The position numbers were made by a program, and so were the translations under genes. Shown here one piece after another: positions 1-12,012 of a DNA stretch of 64,000 bases. The DNA comes from Liolophura sinensis (Eukaryota; Mollusca; Polyplacophora; Chitonida; Chitonidae): positions 27,375,764-27,439,763 of the forward strand of contig NC_088306.1 in NCBI RefSeq assembly GCF_032854445.1, read 5' to 3'. The notes below the pieces were generated by a model. That model did no database searches. It saw nothing but the letters and a program-made list of their open reading frames with translations, and was not told the origin of the DNA. How positions within the stretch are numbered: the stretch's first letter is position 1; every line of letters begins with the position of its first letter.

Positions 1-130
1 TTGATGTTCTATGCCGTACTGAAGAATATTTCACTGAAATGCAGGCGGCCAGTATTGTGGTGTGAGGGAGACATGACTATCTGTAGGTTGCTTGCACACC
101 TGCCGACGTACAACCGGAATTGCGCATGCA
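1..130 (-). repeat. SINE-A fragment (diverged, 3' part)
   Basis: It matches the 3' part of the SINE-A family seen in better copies at 13,308-13,560 and 50,718-50,982: the GCCGTACT..AAGAATATTTCAC block, then GCGGCCAG and a degraded hairpin-rich body. It lies in reverse orientation, has no tRNA-like head, and may run past the window edge. Confidence 0.6.
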
Positions 131-1640
131 TGTCAACCTATAGATGTACGTTATTAATGGTTTTGATGATTCAGAAAAAGTATAAAATGTCAAAGGAGAG
201 CGGAAATCAAAACATAAACTATTAAACAATTATCCAGTTTACTTCCAGTACCTGATGCTGAAGGAATGTCAACCATGGGGCTGACTATACAAAAAGCATG
301 AAGTTTAAATGGAACCATAGCTTCCCATATGTTTTGAGAGTCAGGAGGGGGGGTGGGGGGTGGGGGGGAGGTAGGTAAGAAGGAGAAACACAGTTTCAAC
401 TTCTGTAAGACAAAACTGGATATGATCAAGGAGAAATCACCTTATAATCCAATGTCTCAAATGCATTTCACTGAGTAGAAAAAATTAATATCAAGAAAAC
501 AAATAAATACATAAATGGAACTACACGTACATTTCGAGACAGTATTTAATGGTTTTTAATCTGACATACACTTCACGTTAGTGATATATCTGACAATAAA
601 AACTGACTGGTTGAGGGTTGGGGGTGATGGAAGATTACTTTCTGGGACACATCTTCTGTCAGATTCCCCCATGCATCCCAGAGCCTTCCTACAGCCTATG
701 CCAGACATCTACAATGTACTTGCATCCACCTAAGCCAGCCTCTTACCCAGGAACTTCAACACTTGTACCACAGGAAGTAAGGCCCCATTTTTTTTTTTAT
801 TTGTCTGCTTCCATGCACCATACAGAAAATTGAATCAAAATGTGGTAATTTTTTTATGCCAGATATTTCTTGGGTGTACAGTATATACATGTACAAATAT
901 ACATTCTTCACTTGTTTTTTTTTGCACACATAGGTGTTTTTTACACATGACATTAGCTTTATTGCATCATAAGTAAGTCTGGTTTGGTTTGGATTGTGGA
1001 AGTTCTAACTGCCAAGCAGGGGCCGCTTTAACAAAACGTCATACGTCATATTTCACAAACTTTATTTGTAAAAGATGCCGTCTGTGTTTTGTTATAGCGC
1101 CATGAAGTGCTGTGAATTACCCAGAAATATATGAAAAAGTTTTGTGAAATCTGGCCCTAGTCTATGACAAAAAGTTTCCAGCCCAAGAAAGTTATTTTTC
1201 TAGCATATATACAGTTTATTTCCCATCATCTTTTCATGCTACCTTCTTCTTCCCAAATATATGGAATGTGAAACTGCACTCCCTGAAGCACACCAATACC
1301 TTCAAATTATATTTTCGATGGCAACTTTTAATGCCTGTTTTCGTACTAAGAATTAAATCAAATATCACAAAAAAAGTCTTCAGTGGCCCTAAAATATAAT
1401 TGATGGGAATAATGCAAACAGTGTCACTTGAAAAATGTGAAACACAAGCTGAAATACGGTAATTTGGAACATAACCGTGACATGACAGTCTTCGGTTATG
1501 TACTCATACAAGATCATGACATTATCCCTCTCCACTGAAATATACGGAGCCATGAAAGTCACACGGTTAGAAACAAAAATGTAAAAACAAAAAAACAAAA
1601 AAAAAAAACACAACTTTCAAGTTTCAGTATGTTTTTTTAA
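131..1640. other. Non-coding stretch with a G-quadruplex-like tract
   Basis: I see no supported gene. It is AT-rich with long A/T runs. The only structured feature is the G-run block at 344-371. Short reading frames here have no splice context or recognisable product. Confidence 0.4.
344..371 (+). other. Potential G-quadruplex tract
   Basis: Three runs of six or seven G separated by single T, followed by further GG pairs. Spacing and run length satisfy the usual G-quadruplex pattern. No gene is close enough to suggest a promoter role. Confidence 0.45.
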
Positions 1641-1643
1641 AAT

Positions 1644-1885
1644 AAGTTGTTCGCATGACTTAGTAAAGATCTTGTGCACGTGACATAATGAAAATCTTGA
1701 CGGCACAAGAGAACTGACCAATAGAAATGCAAAATTATGCTGTCCGAACAAGATCTTTGTAAAGTCATACTGTAGCAATTATGTCGTGCTCTCGAGATCT
1801 TTATTAAGTTGTGCGCATGACATTTTTATTAAGACGTGTGCACAAGACCTTCATTAAGTCATGCGCAGGAGATCTTCATTAAATT
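1644..1885. repeat. Degenerate tandem/inverted array with AAGATCTT..GTGCGCATGAC modules
   Basis: A module resembling AGATCTTNATTAAGT followed by GTGCGCATGAC recurs five or six times at roughly 35-50 bp, with some units inverted (for example CTTGTGCACGTGAC). Units are too diverged for a precise period. It could be the end of a decayed DNA transposon with repeated termini. Confidence 0.4.
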
Positions 1886-2302
1886 CAGTTGCTTTTTTTA
1901 ATTAAAATTTTATTCTAACCATATCACTTTCACGGCTCCGTAGAAATACATATACCACAAGCATGAAAGAAGCATTTCTGCAAAGGTCACAATTGCCTCG
2001 GAAGCCAAAAATATTTTTTCAGAGGCCACCTTGTCTACTGACATTATTGCTGTTACACATGATAACATTAAATTTGGATGAGTCGATTAACTGCATACGC
2101 TATCAGTTATCTGCAACTCCAAGCCTCGAAATAATGTTTATGCTGATGCAGAACTTAATGGCAAATCTTTCAGAGCTTCACATTATTAAAATGGTTCCAA
2201 TATTAGTCGCAACAGACAGACCCTTTCAAAATATCATCTTGTGCTGGACATTGTCCTTGTCCTGCTGCCTACTGCCAGGTTGGAACTCCTAAAACTAAGT
2301 AC

Positions 2303-2344
2303 AAAAAAAAAAAAAAGCACACATCATTCGCAGAGAACTTTATT
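2303..2344 (-). terminator. Candidate poly(A) signal and GU/U-rich element for the minus-strand gene
   Basis: On the minus strand AATAAA occupies 2,344-2,339 and is followed about 20 nt later by a TGTGTGC plus T-run element (2,322-2,303), a typical cleavage/polyadenylation layout. It would end the transcript of the large gene at 5.1-10.5 kb with a long 3' UTR containing SINE-A pieces. The spacing is good, but the link to that gene is inferred. Confidence 0.4.
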
Positions 2345-3120
2345 ACTCTAATATAAAATTCACAGTGCTCTTCCACTAACGTTTATCCATGAATTCCAAG
2401 CACTGAATTGCTGGCATATTTAACCCTTAACTTTGGGCAACTTTGAGGCCCTTTGGCCTCCTAGCATGCTTGTAATTAAACCCTGCAAAGATATGGCATT
2501 GACATACACTGTTGATTAATTCATTGGGGGTGGTTACTGGTTAGACTATCAGGCTGGCTTGGCTCTTTTTTTTTTTTAAATGTCACACAAACATGGGTAT
2601 GGTTTATAACAAGTAAGCAATGCTACCAGGTTTAAAAGTTAATGTTGCACAAGTTCAATAGTTCAGATTCCACAGCCTGTAAGTCCACAGAATCCAACAG
2701 ATCAATGGGTTCATACACATTATGGTTTAGATCTCAAATTTTATATATTGACAGCTCAGCATGAAAACAAGTTGTATATCAATAAAGGCATTTTAAAGAT
2801 TTCCTTGCATTAAAAAAACATGTTAAATGATATCCCTCTGAGAATGTGTTTCTTTTTGCTGGCATCCCTGTCAAACCACAGATGACCTACGGTGGCAGTT
2901 GTGTATGTGGTTAACCATAAACAAGTGAAAATAAAACCCGTTACCAAAGACCATAGAAATCTATCTCATCTACATTGTAATTCATTAACCTTTTCACCCA
3001 TAAAAGTGAAACTCAGAATTCATCTCCCGCACTTATACAATTTAACTTGTTTTAACCATTTTTCTCCACATTACTGTAATTCATCAACCTTTTTACACCA
3101 AAAAGGTTAACTCAGAATTC

Positions 3121-3168
3121 AACTTAGGCACCTATAACTTAGGCACCTATAACTTAGGCACCTATATA
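3121..3168 (+). repeat. 15-bp tandem repeat, three copies
   Basis: Three consecutive copies of AACTTAGGCACCTAT. This is a small simple repeat in the presumed 3' UTR region of the large minus-strand gene. Confidence 0.8.
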
Positions 3169-3462
3169 GTTTCACTTGACTACATTTTTATCCCTATTAC
3201 CTTAATTAATCTTCCGCTTCACACAAAAAAGAGGAACTCTAAATTAAACTAGAAGCACATACATGTGTGTAGTTTGACTTTGGACACAAAACTACATTGG
3301 CTTGCTCGACTTCACAAAAAGTGCAGTTTTATCCTTCTAGAAATCACACTGGATCAAAATATTCCTGCATAAACACTGTGCAGACATGTTAAAAGGTGGA
3401 GGCAACAGGGTAGTATCTATTCATATGTACAGGTATTATTTCATGGTTCCTACCTCAAAGTT

Positions 3463-3605
3463 TTCACCATACGTGGGAAGGCCCAGCAGCAACCTGTGGA
3501 TGGTCGTGGGTTTCCCCCGGGCTGTGCCCGGTTTCCTCCCACTATAATGTTGGCTGCTGTCGTATAAGTGAAATATTCTTCAGTACGACGTAAAACAATA
3601 ATCAA
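3463..3605 (+). repeat. SINE-A, 3' part
   Basis: Contains the SINE-A body (CGTGGGAAGG.., CCCCCGGGCTGTGCCCGG) and the 3' block ending in AGTGAAATATTCTTCAGTAC. The tRNA-like head is missing. A second truncated copy follows at once at 3,620. Confidence 0.75.
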
Positions 3606-3619
3606 ATAAATCAAAGTTT

Positions 3620-3760
3620 TCAAAACCTGCAGATGGTTGTGGGTTCCCCCCAGATTCTGCCCCGCTTCCTCCCACCTTAATGCTGGCCACCATTGTATAA
3701 GTGAAATATTCTTGAGTTCGGAGTAAAACGCCAATCAAATAGACAAATAAACAAATAAAT
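3620..3760 (+). repeat. SINE-A, second 3' part in tandem
   Basis: Another head-less SINE-A copy in the same orientation directly after the previous one, ending in GAGTAAAACGCCAATCAAAT and an A-rich tail. Two adjacent truncated copies suggest insertion of one SINE into the tail of another, or a local duplication. Confidence 0.7.
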
Positions 3761-4903
3761 CAAAGTTTTCAAGGAGAATATATCCTATTTTTGATGCACT
3801 TTCAAGGACAATTTAGATCAAACAGAAACTTGTAAGTGAAGATTCAATGGGTATTACTTTGGTAGATTACTTATATATCCATTTTGCATGTACCAGTAAT
3901 GATATGTAATACTATATTTATTTCACAATGAATTCTAAGAACTACTGCCAAAATAAACTCTTTTCAAGAAATTTCATGGGTCTTGAAAACCTTTGAACAA
4001 CAAAATTCAAGAGCATGGACTTTCAAAGATTTCCAGGATCACTGTGTTAGGTGCACATTATGCTTGCATATGTTTTATTCCACCATTTTACATCAGTGTC
4101 TGTTCATTTAACATAGTAATGCAGATTAAAATTGATTAAAGATACACTATCGTATGATTCTACTTGGTTTGAGATCAAAATAATATCCATGCATAATATA
4201 CCTGTAAATGCCAGATGCTGTATAATAAAACAGCCATAAACAGAAAGAAAACAATAATTGCTTGAAGACATATGTACTACATCTAACAAACGTAACAAAG
4301 AATATTTGCTAAACTTTTAACTTAGCAATACAATTCTGTACCACCTTCTAACATAGAAACACAGTGCAATGTATCATCAAAGAAATCCAGAAAAGTCATT
4401 CTGACCAGGTTCACCTGGTTTATAGTTGCACATAATAGTTACCATGACAATGTAACGCCAACAGCAGTGGTTGCCATGGTAATAATATGTACACATAAGG
4501 ATACATGTGTACATATTATTTTTGTTAAATGGTTCACAAAATATTTTAAAAGACAAATTGCATCTATTGTTATCTTTTGTTTCACTTTACATTGTTTTGC
4601 ACATCCATGTAAGAAGGCTCAAGAACTTGGGATGGGGTACCATGCAGGGAAATAAAGAGCCTACAGTATATATACAGCCCCTCCCCGTGCCTCCCTATCC
4701 CTCCCTCAGTTTATTAACACCCCCAGGAAGTGAGTCACCTATGTAAGAACATCACAGGCATAGTGTGCTCTGTAGAAATGAATAGCTACCAGGCTTAGAG
4801 TTTCAAGAGATGCAGCAATGCAGCTGTTACCAACAGTAAACCAACATTCAAATCCATTCAGCCTTACAGGCACCTACTGTCAAATCACATCAAGTAGGTA
4901 AAT

Positions 4904-4938
4904 TCAGATAAAATATTTATAGCAATCTGTCCTCCATA
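4904..4938 (-). CDS. Inferred last coding exon of the large minus-strand gene
   Basis: On the minus strand a T-rich tract ending TTATCTCAG precedes 4,938. Joined in phase 1 to the donor at 5,100/5,099 it adds eleven codons (V-W-R-T-D-C-Y-K-Y-F-I) and then TGA. The 161-bp intron is a reasonable size and the acceptor is good, but nothing else in this short exon shows coding character. Another acceptor further down is possible. Confidence 0.3.
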
Positions 4939-5099
4939 CTGAGATAAATAAAATAAAAGCACCGTAACCCTTAATTTTGCAAAGTACTTGACTAATCCCA
5001 GAAGTTACTTTTACAAACAACCTTTATGTTTTTTTTTTTATACACCTTACCAATGTTTAGATTTTTAATAATAACTTGTCAAAAGGAATAAAATCTTAC

Positions 5100-8000
5100 C
5101 TGACTGAACTCGTTTGGTTTCCGTATCACCACCATCCTCAGCTGCCACTGTTTGTGTCCTAGAAGGGTCAGGATGAGACTGTGTCCCCTGGGGTGCGACC
5201 CCCTTTGGGGCACTTCCCTTAGAAGGCTTAGGAATACAACTTGCCCACTGTCCACTGGTACTTGCTTTCTCCAAGCCACTGGTAAGTGTGGTTGGTTTTG
5301 TAATGGCCACTTTGGCGTGTCTATTATTATTGGCTTCTACGCTACCTCTGCCACTTTCCGACGACAGCAGTTTGCCTGTTCTCATGCCATCTGGTTTTCT
5401 TTTCCCCACCACACATTTAGACTTGGAAGACGTGGAGGAAGTCACAGCAGTCCCCTCGCAAGCGTCTCTGATTTTGGGGTCGACGTCATCGCTTGTCCCG
5501 TTAGATAGCGTTGACTGTCGCGAAATGCCAGCACTTATTCCCAACGCTTTGCTTCGAGCTGTCACTTTCGACTGTCTTTTTTGCTCCGGGTTTTTAGCCG
5601 ACGCCACAGGGTGCCCCGCATATCTTGCCTCACAGTTTGTACCCTGGCTTGATAAACCCTTCCCCCTGGACTTGACTAAACGCTCGGCACTAGGGTCCAC
5701 TGATGTATTTATGGAGCCTCTCCCAGAGACACTATCACCCTTGTCCGCGCCATCTTTACTATCGCCAAATTCTTCTGGGTAAACATCCCAACCTAAAGAA
5801 TCCCCACTTCCCCTTTTCTCCGAGAGCTCTGTATCTCCAGGCGTCTCAGTTACGGGCAATTTATCCGAAGTTTTGATGGCTGCGTCACTCGCAGAATCAC
5901 AGTTTGAATTCGAGTTTTGAATTTCGTCTGCAGCCGGCGATGCCGTTAAAAGGTCAATGCTGTCACATGCGTGCCCGGCGTCTTCCGACTTCGTCTTGGA
6001 AGCTGAAGAGCTTTTGCTGCATTTTGATTTGTTTATTATTCTTGCGGGCTTAGCGGAGTTTATCTTACAATTTTGAGTTCCTGGAATGGACTTTCTACTC
6101 GAGTAACTTTTCCCCGATGCAGAAGTATCGCTTACACTTTGATCGCGTTTAGAGTTAGTTTCCACGCCGGTCTCTCGAGGCGAGCCAGTTTTCGTCAGAC
6201 GTACACTTTTGTTTCGACTGGACACCGTACTTCCGGAACAGTATCTGGGCACAGATTTCTGGGCATCACCAGGTGATTTGGAACTGTCGGGCGACTGACA
6301 AATCCCAGACTGACTACTTTCAGCTCTAGGGGAAAGCTTTTTTCCACCAGCCGTTATATTTCTAGTACTAGACGTCGCCTTGACCAACAGCGGATTATTT
6401 CTCGGTGAAACTTTAGACGTTGGTTTATTAGACGAGGGCTCCGTTTTATCACCTTTGACCAGCGAACCCTTCGTTCTAACCGTATCTTTAGACGGTTCGG
6501 CTGATTTCTCTCTGGGTGATGGCGACTTACGGGCAGCGCAGGAAGAGCTACTTACATCGCTTCGGTCCGTCGAACACCCCTCCTTAGCTGCCCTCACCCT
6601 GGGGTCTGGTTTGTGTCCACCCGATCTGGGACGGGTTATCTTTAAACGCCCTTGCCCATCAACTGGTTTAACAGCTGATTGTTTAGACATGGTTCTATCT
6701 TGTACTCCGATGTCCGTGAGCTCGGACTTGGATGTTAATTTGCTAGAGCGTGGCGATGTTATCTCCTTAATGCCTGCCCCGGCGCGTGAGGAGGCGAGTT
6801 TTCGAGCCGGACGGGCATCCATTGAATTCCTGTCAGTCCGTTTCTCACTGTTTGGTGCACAAGACGCTTTCTTCTGCCTACTTTCGCTATCCCGACTGGA
6901 CGCCGAAGCTGCGGACTGCGATCGACTTCGACTTCCTGATCGATCATTTCCAGCGCAATTATTTCGACATCCATTTACTTTTTTCAGTTTCGATAGTTTT
7001 ATCTCTGCTGCACGTTCCCGACATTTGCATGTTATCGGCGCTTCCGCGTTTGCTCCGCGCGCACGAGGGACTGTTACTACATCGTGCGTCGCCGTCGTCC
7101 CAGCTGATCGCGATGTTGCAGCACGTGCAGATGGTGATCTGTTTTTAGCGTTTACCCCAGGCAGCTTACTACAGGCAGCTTGAGATTCGCTTCCACTCCT
7201 GAGTTTTTCAGCTGCCTGCCTCGCCGAACCCAGCCTAGCCTTATTATCTGTCATATTTGTTAGCGTTTTCCAGGCATCCTTTATAGGGCCCTCCCCGTCC
7301 GATGCGGCCGAAATGTCAAAGGCATAGTTTACAGGGCTCTCCTCAATACACAGACAAGTAGAACATGTAGCATCGCGCTGATGGTTGATATGGGAGAGAA
7401 ACAAATACCTCACCTGGTCTTGATCATCAGTTTGTATAGCCAAACATTCGCTGCATTCACAACAGTTCTCTGTTGTTGTTGACATTGAATTATAGGGCAC
7501 ATATTTCACATTGTTTCGCCGCGGGCCAACTCTAGTGCTCTGAGCGTTCCCCGTAGACACGTGCGCAGCGGATTTATCTCCGATACCTGTTGCATGGTCC
7601 GTCGGTCGTGATCTATCGATGCATCTCTGTCGTCGGCGGGACGGCCTCGACGAAGCCGGAGAGTGACCCGGTCCTGAGGAATAATGATTGGAGCAGCCAG
7701 TGTCCGTCGCTAATTGTAAATGCCCCGCTGAAATGTCAGAGGAGACTGAAAGTTGCTGTAGATATTCGCCTTCAGAATGTTTATTTTGTCCTTGGTTAAG
7801 AACGTTCACATTATTCGCACCGGCAAGACGCCTGTCATACCCGTTCTCAGGACGAAATGTATGGGAGACCAAGCGCACCACATCGACACTACTTACGTCA
7901 CTGTCCGTATCGCATATCCCCGAAGCTGCCCCTGGCGATAACCTCTGTCTAACATATTCTAGCGGACCATTACCAGTCCGCAATGCAGCACATTTCCCGG

Positions 8001-10488
8001 AACGTCCCAGGTCGGTACAGGTAGGCCTACTACCACAGGAACACTGGGAATAGTTAGCTGGGGATGATGATGATGATGACGACGACGATGATGCGGATTC
8101 GCGTCGTTCACTAGTCTGTTCCTCTACCGAGCTCTGCACCTGCGACTCTGTTGTTGAAAAATTGTTTCCATTTACCGATTCATCGCTGCAACGTCGTCGC
8201 GTGGTTGACGGGTTGCTCGAATGATTGACATATGTTGATTTGCAAGTTCCAACACATCTGACACTTGCGTTGCCGGAGTAAAGTCTGCCTACCTCTATCT
8301 CTTTGCGTTTTTTATGCGAGCCGTAGCTATCTATAGTCTCTCTAGGGCAAAACCTGGAGCCTGCTTGCCCATAATTATTTTCTACTCGCTTCCTTTCAAT
8401 ATTCACCTCTCTTCTCGGCGGACTATCTACCTCTGTCTCACTGTTATAATAGTACGGGCTAAAATCGACGTCAGTCCAATCCACCCTGCCAGAAAGTTGA
8501 CTGGAAATAGAATTCAGGTTTTCAGATAAAGTTTCAGCTTCCAATTCTAGGTCATGTTGTAGTAGATGGGAACGTGAGCACGTTTCTCCAGGTGGGCTGT
8601 GAGAAACTGTGAAGGAATCTGTTCTAGTTTTTACTGCTAAAGCGCTGTCAGTGTGGCGCTTTAATGGTTTTTTTAGGCCACTGAGTTCTTTATCTTCAGA
8701 ATTACCTCCCGTTACTCGCTTTGACGTACCTGGCCCGGCAGTGCGTTGCTCTCTGGGAGTTAAACATGTGTCTACGCCTCCTGTGTTATATTCTGACAGT
8801 TTCGGCTCCCCCTCCGACGTGCTACGCTCCCCTCCCAGCCGAGGACGTGAGGCCGAGTTAACAGCGTTGGGGGTAGATATTTTATGACTAATATTTCCGT
8901 TACTCGCGAAACCCTTCCCTGTCAGACGCTGTCTCTGCCGGACCAGTTTACTGCCGCGACCCGTGCAACTGAATGATGTATTGCTTTTATTGTTGTCCAC
9001 ATTCCAACTTAGGTCTTCGATTTCACGACACACTTCTTCTGTCTCTCCCAAATCCGCTCTTTCGTCCTTGAACCAGGTAAACTTGCGGGAGAGTGTGTGG
9101 GAGGCTTGATTTGCGAATCCCCTGGTGTCATCTGGTAAATAATCTCCCCCAGAAGAATCCACGCAGCCAGACATACTGCACTCATCGAATGCCTGACCTT
9201 CGGAGAGAATAGTTTTTATACTATCACCGAATCCATCCGAATTATCAGAGATATTAATTATACTGGGTTTCGAATCGCCCACCTGTTTACAAATATCATT
9301 ACCTGCCTGGTTAAGATGTTTACCAGTATTCTCTACGCTACGGAAGTCCGTTATTTGCAACTCTCTGCTCGCATTAATGCACTGGTTTTGAACTGACGCA
9401 GTTAGATGAGCGTCCGTAAGTTTTCCGTGATTGGAATCACTCCAGCTCAGACCAGATCGATGTTTGTCATGTGTTTGTGTCTGATCGGTGTCTTTGTACT
9501 GGGGTGATTTTTCCCTGTCTAGGGGTTGCTCGGCGGCCTTATCCCGCGGGTCCTGTCCGGCCCTAAACCCGTCATCAGTGAGGGACACAAAGGGACTGAT
9601 CTGCTCCTGATCCCTTACACAAGACTCATTAGACTTGCGCAAATACGAACAGATTATCTCCTTATCACTATGGGATTTACGGCTTCCAGACATGCCATGG
9701 ACGTGCGGTAGTGATCCGCTTACAAATCGGCTGAGTGTTTTTGTCCGGTCAGCTGGGACCCTCAATTGAGGCCTATTGTCAATCGTCTTTAATCGTTCAT
9801 TGGCTCTCGACTGCACACCGTTACCTGTGCTGACAGCCGCAATTGACAGACTGCTCTGAGACGCATTGCGACTCGATTTCAGCGCTGTCTTTCCAGAAGT
9901 CGTTTGCGAACGTGTCTGGGGTTGCTTCTGTCGCGTTGCCTCATCTGCAATCGCTGTAACACTTAGTTTCGAATAACTTTTTGAGCTTTCTGTGTTTTCC
10001 TTTGCCTGAACCAAGACAGATCTGTTATTACCAAAGACTTTGCCGAGCTTGGAAGCGGATTTTTTCTTGGAAGGGACATCTGGGTGATATTCAGGCCCGT
10101 ACGAACGGCGATTGTCCACTAAACAGTAAGAGTTACCGCTGCGACTTATCAAATTACGGGGTAATAACGCAGGTCTGAGGTTTCTTTTGCGTTTTACGAG
10201 AGCAACCCCGTTCTCCGCTTCGACAGCTTTCGCCGATGCCGATGCAGCGTTAAACCCAACTGATCTGCGACTTTTGATAGACACCAGCGAGACATTTTTG
10301 TTCGCTTTGCTATGTTTTGTGGGCACTTTGGACTGGTGGACATTTGATTTGGCGTCCTTTGTCCCTTGCATAGACGGAAGCTGGAGAGGCAAGACCGAAC
10401 GCTTTTTGGATTGGGTTCTTTCAACAGCGTTCTCTTTAGAAACACGAATGAATTGGCTTCCGTTTGATTTTGCACCTTTCCGGTCCAT
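5100..10488 (-). CDS. Large uncharacterised Ser/Lys/Arg-rich, probably disordered protein; giant coding exon
   Basis: An uninterrupted frame of 1,796 codons begins at ATG 10,488 (A at -3, G at +4). An in-frame TGA four codons upstream fixes this start. It ends at a consensus donor, TCAG|GTAAGA, in phase 1, so a further exon is required. I do not recognise the family. The protein is rich in Ser, Lys, Arg, Thr and Gly with basic N-terminal and C-terminal thirds, no signal peptide and no membrane segment. Visible landmarks are a pure Ser run near residue 800, Cys clusters near residues 815, 1,005 (CCECSEC) and 1,043 (CSTCLC), a CKCRER motif near 1,150, and an SCIP motif flanked by Lys/Pro near 1,747 that fits the SxIP end-binding-protein consensus. 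Its GC content is clearly above that of the flanks. A scaffold or cytoskeleton-associated role is possible but unproven. Confidence 0.8.
8062..8095 (-). repeat. Coding GAT/GAC microsatellite encoding a Ser run
   Basis: A GATGATGATGATGAC-type triplet run on the plus strand reads as consecutive Ser codons (TCA/TCG) on the minus strand, inside the large exon. Being in triplets it keeps the frame, and it may vary in length between individuals. Confidence 0.8.
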
Positions 10489-10500
10489 ACTGTTTACTCA

Positions 10501-11960
10501 TGCCATATATCAGTTTATCACACAGGCGTATCTTTATTGACAAGGCAGCGTATGTGTATATATTCAAGACACACACACGCACACATTACAGTGTGTTTAA
10601 TGATCGCCTCACTTGGTCAGATCATGACACTGCATTCCATTCAATCAAACCAGTCATCCTGTGCAGTCGTACAAGAGGCGCTGTATATTATCTATGGATA
10701 TAAATTGTCTCTGCCTGGACATTCGCTTCCTCCCACCTTGTCGTCAAGTGACGACCTACAAATATACAAATGAAGTAGTGGATAAGCACAAAGAAATATG
10801 TGTGAATAAATTCTCTATATATATATTGATACAAAAAAAAATGACCATATATTTATATCATACAAACTATATAACAGTAGATAAACTGGTGTACATGTCT
10901 TAACTTTCATAGTCATATTATGTGTGTTATCATTTAACCCGTTAATCATGGATCATGTTCTTTCTATACATCAGCATAATTACGACGTAGACCATAGAAT
11001 GAAAACCCAGTGCAGCGACGACAGTGTGGTAGCTGGCAAATGGTCACACCCAACCGGTGAAATACTGCCTCTTGTCAATTTACCTCGAACCCTTATACAC
11101 GTATTATATAAATTAGATCAGTTTAGGTGTAGTCCTCATGGATGTCTCAAGATTTGTTCCATATCAGCTCAAGATAGGATACTGCAAGGATAGTGTTCGT
11201 GTGCTTAGCAAGCATACATGTACATCGCAATTATAAATTTGCACATTTTACATGAAATGCGCAAAGAGATTATAACCAACCATACCAAACACCTGGTTCT
11301 TTCATTTCAATGAGCTTTAAACAAAGACTAATTGTATGCCTTTGTTTGTTATTCTGTCATTTTTAACGAATCTTCAATAATCCGATTAGAACTGGTAAAT
11401 ACATGTGCTTAACGAGGATAAGCGGGATTTATTTTCAGGCTTGGACCAGTGACATAAATGACCTAATACAGAAGGAGTAACAATTTTAATATCAAAGAAA
11501 TTAATATATGTAACAGACGACCCATATAATGGTAAATGCACACGAAACCTGCGTTAATGAACTTACAATAGGTAAAACTTTATCTTAAGCATTGTATTAT
11601 TATCGTTTAACATGCCAATCTTTGCAGACACATGCAGATCTTTATATGAGGCGTTTGCTCTATAAATATGCATGTGCGATTACTAAGACTGACATCATGA
11701 ATGGTATTCAATGCCTTTACATGCAACGATCTAACGATTCGCGTTCTGGAAGTCAACACAAAATACAGATCCCACACCGCCTAACATCTGTGTGACGACA
11801 TTCTTTTCTATGCATGAATATGCAGAACCAAGATATTTAACGAAAACACACGCGGCACGTCAACAGATCTCCAGAAAGAAGAAACTAGAGCAAATTCGCA
11901 AATACCCGGGACACTCCGCAAGAATTAAGTTGATGTCATCCTCCACTCTGGTCCCCCTTT
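10501..11960. other. Upstream region of the large minus-strand gene; little structure
   Basis: Presumed 5' flank and 5' UTR of the minus-strand gene. I see no convincing TATA box on that strand. It contains an AC-rich stretch near 10,566-10,585 and one copy of dispersed element C (10,975-11,150). Confidence 0.35.
10975..11150 (-). repeat. Dispersed element C, single-module copy
   Basis: Shares with the copies near 15.1, 25.8, 34.7, 40.9 and 44.7 kb the ordered blocks GCAGCGACGACAGTGTG, GGCAAATGGTCACA, ACCGGTGAAATAC and CTCTTGTCAATTTACCTC. It has no coding capacity. This copy carries one unit of the 48-bp module that is amplified at 44.8-45.2 kb. Confidence 0.6.
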
Positions 11961-11967
11961 ATTAAAA

Positions 11968-11991
11968 CCAATGGCTCATGCTATATAAAAG
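11968..11991 (+). promoter_or_regulatory. CCAAT + TATA core promoter, plus strand
   Basis: CCAAT lies at 11,968-11,972 and TATATAAAAG at 11,982-11,991, predicting a start site near 12,012-12,016. A CRE-like TGATGTCA sits just upstream at 11,931-11,938. The box is a near-perfect TATA consensus, and the next poly(A) signal in this direction is about 750 bp downstream. Confidence 0.5.
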
Positions 11992-12012
11992 ACCGGATGC
12001 CAAACGTAGACC

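Noticed and set aside
6380..7183. 267-codon plus-strand frame and several other 100+ codon plus-strand frames across 5.1-10.5 kb
   Set aside because: They are shadows of the large minus-strand coding exon, whose higher GC content lowers stop density on both strands. Only the minus-strand frame has a fixed start and a consensus donor.
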